From contig JAZGDL010000477.1 of the NCBI GenBank assembly GCA_036477795.1, positions 1-7,104 on the forward strand: a stretch of DNA of 7,104 nucleotides, given 5' to 3'. The translations under genes and the position numbers were made by a program. This document shows, one piece after another, positions 6,611 to 7,104 of the stretch (positions are counted from its first letter, which is position 1; the number at the start of each line of letters is the position of its first letter). The stretch is from JAZGDL01 sp036477795 (GTDB lineage Bacteria; Planctomycetota; Phycisphaerae; UBA1845). The notes under the pieces were generated by a model, which did not search any database, was not told where the DNA came from, and worked only from the letters and a program-made list of their open reading frames with translations.

Positions 6611-7104
6611 GTGTTTGCACAACGATCATCACAGCCAATCCGTGCCGGTCGATCCATGATGGCCGCGTTGGCGCTGGTAGGCGTGCTAGCCGGCTGTGCC
6701 GCTGGGCCCGGTCGGCACGGCGGCCCCACCGACGGGCGGGAACCGGGATACGATCCGTCTCGGGCATTCCTGACATTGAAGCGGATAAAGCCCGACCCGC
6801 CGGCACCGCCGCCTATGGACTCGGATCAGCCGGAGCTGTCGGCCTCCAGCGAGCGCCGCATGGGGCGGGCACGAAGATTCTATGAGCGTCATCGGTTCAC
6901 CGAGGCGGTGTTGGAGTTGGACAAAGCGCTACGGCGCGATCCCGACCACCCCCGTCTTCACGGTGAACTGGCCAAGGCGCTCTACGTCACCGGCCAGACG
7001 GAGCGGGCCCGCAGGCATTTGCGAAAGACAATCGAGCTCAAGGGCGGCGATATGGTGACCTACTACCTGCTGGGTCGATTGTCTCTCGATGACGGAGAGC
7101 AGGC
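6611..7104 (+). CDS. TPR-repeat lipoprotein, N-terminal part (runs off the window)
   Basis: The frame stays open to the end of the window, giving 164 residues. From GTG 6611 the N-terminus has an Arg-containing n-region, a hydrophobic stretch MMAALALVGVLAG and the lipobox Cys29 (VLAGC), which predicts lipidation and envelope location. Residues 30-80 are Pro/Gly-rich and probably flexible. Residues 81-114 and 115-148 are two tetratricopeptide-like units (for example FTEAVLELDKALRRDPDHP and ALYVTGQTERARRHLRKTIEL), and a third begins at 149. TPRs mediate protein-protein contacts; the partner is unknown. The start is uncertain. TTG 6599 overlaps the preceding stop as TTGA, and ATG 6656 would leave no basic n-region. 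None has a clear ribosome site, so translation coupled to the upstream gene is possible. The frame, signal peptide and repeats are clear; the specific family is not. Confidence 0.78.
   Translation, partial: MFAQRSSQPIRAGRSMMAALALVGVLAGCAAGPGRHGGPTDGREPGYDPSRAFLTLKRIKPDPPAPPPMDSDQPELSASSERRMGRARRFYERHRFTEAVLELDKALRRDPDHPRLHGELAKALYVTGQTERARRHLRKTIELKGGDMVTYYLLGRLSLDDGEQ

Overview
The window looks like chromosomal DNA from a high-GC bacterium, most likely a member of the Planctomycetota (Phycisphaerae-like). Three things suggest this: a very long Ala/Val-rich IF-2 N-terminal region, a single-pass membrane protein that begins with a short zinc ribbon of a kind common in that phylum, and a tandem hairpin block of a type I associate with planctomycete intergenic DNA. 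The assignment is an inference; there is no rRNA or other marker here to fix it. All genes lie on the + strand and are closely spaced.

Layout. 1-777 is the 3' part of nusA (second KH domain, helical C-terminal domain, acidic tail). 835-3696 is a complete infB (953 aa, TTG start with a good ribosome binding site). 3697-3807 is a short gap with a small inverted repeat. 3808-4980 encodes an unrecognised protein with an N-terminal zinc ribbon, one membrane helix and a PEGA-like segment. Its stop overlaps the start of a DUF503/YlxP gene (4977-5258), which is followed after 23 bases by rbfA (5282-5680). 5681-5840 is a non-coding island with four consecutive hairpins. 5841-6602 encodes a divergent endonuclease III-like (HhH-GPD) protein that lacks the Fe-S cysteines and the catalytic lysine and carries a basic tail. 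From about 6611 to the window end runs a 3'-truncated lipoprotein with TPR repeats.

How the genes fit together. nusA, infB, ylxP and rbfA form the conserved bacterial transcription/translation operon: NusA (elongation and termination factor), IF-2 (initiator tRNA delivery and subunit joining), YlxP (unknown, linked to ribosomes by context) and RbfA (30S maturation). The zinc-ribbon membrane protein is an insertion into this order and is translationally coupled to ylxP by an ATGA overlap. ylxR and ylxQ are absent between nusA and infB, and rbfA is not followed by the DHH phosphoesterase or truB genes often found there. After the hairpin island the gene content changes to a DNA-repair-like gene and an envelope lipoprotein, which probably form a separate unit.

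No tRNA, rRNA, CRISPR array, transposase or phage gene is visible. I see no convincing new multi-gene system. The points most worth following up are the hairpin array, the degenerate HhH-GPD protein, and the membrane protein inserted in the operon.
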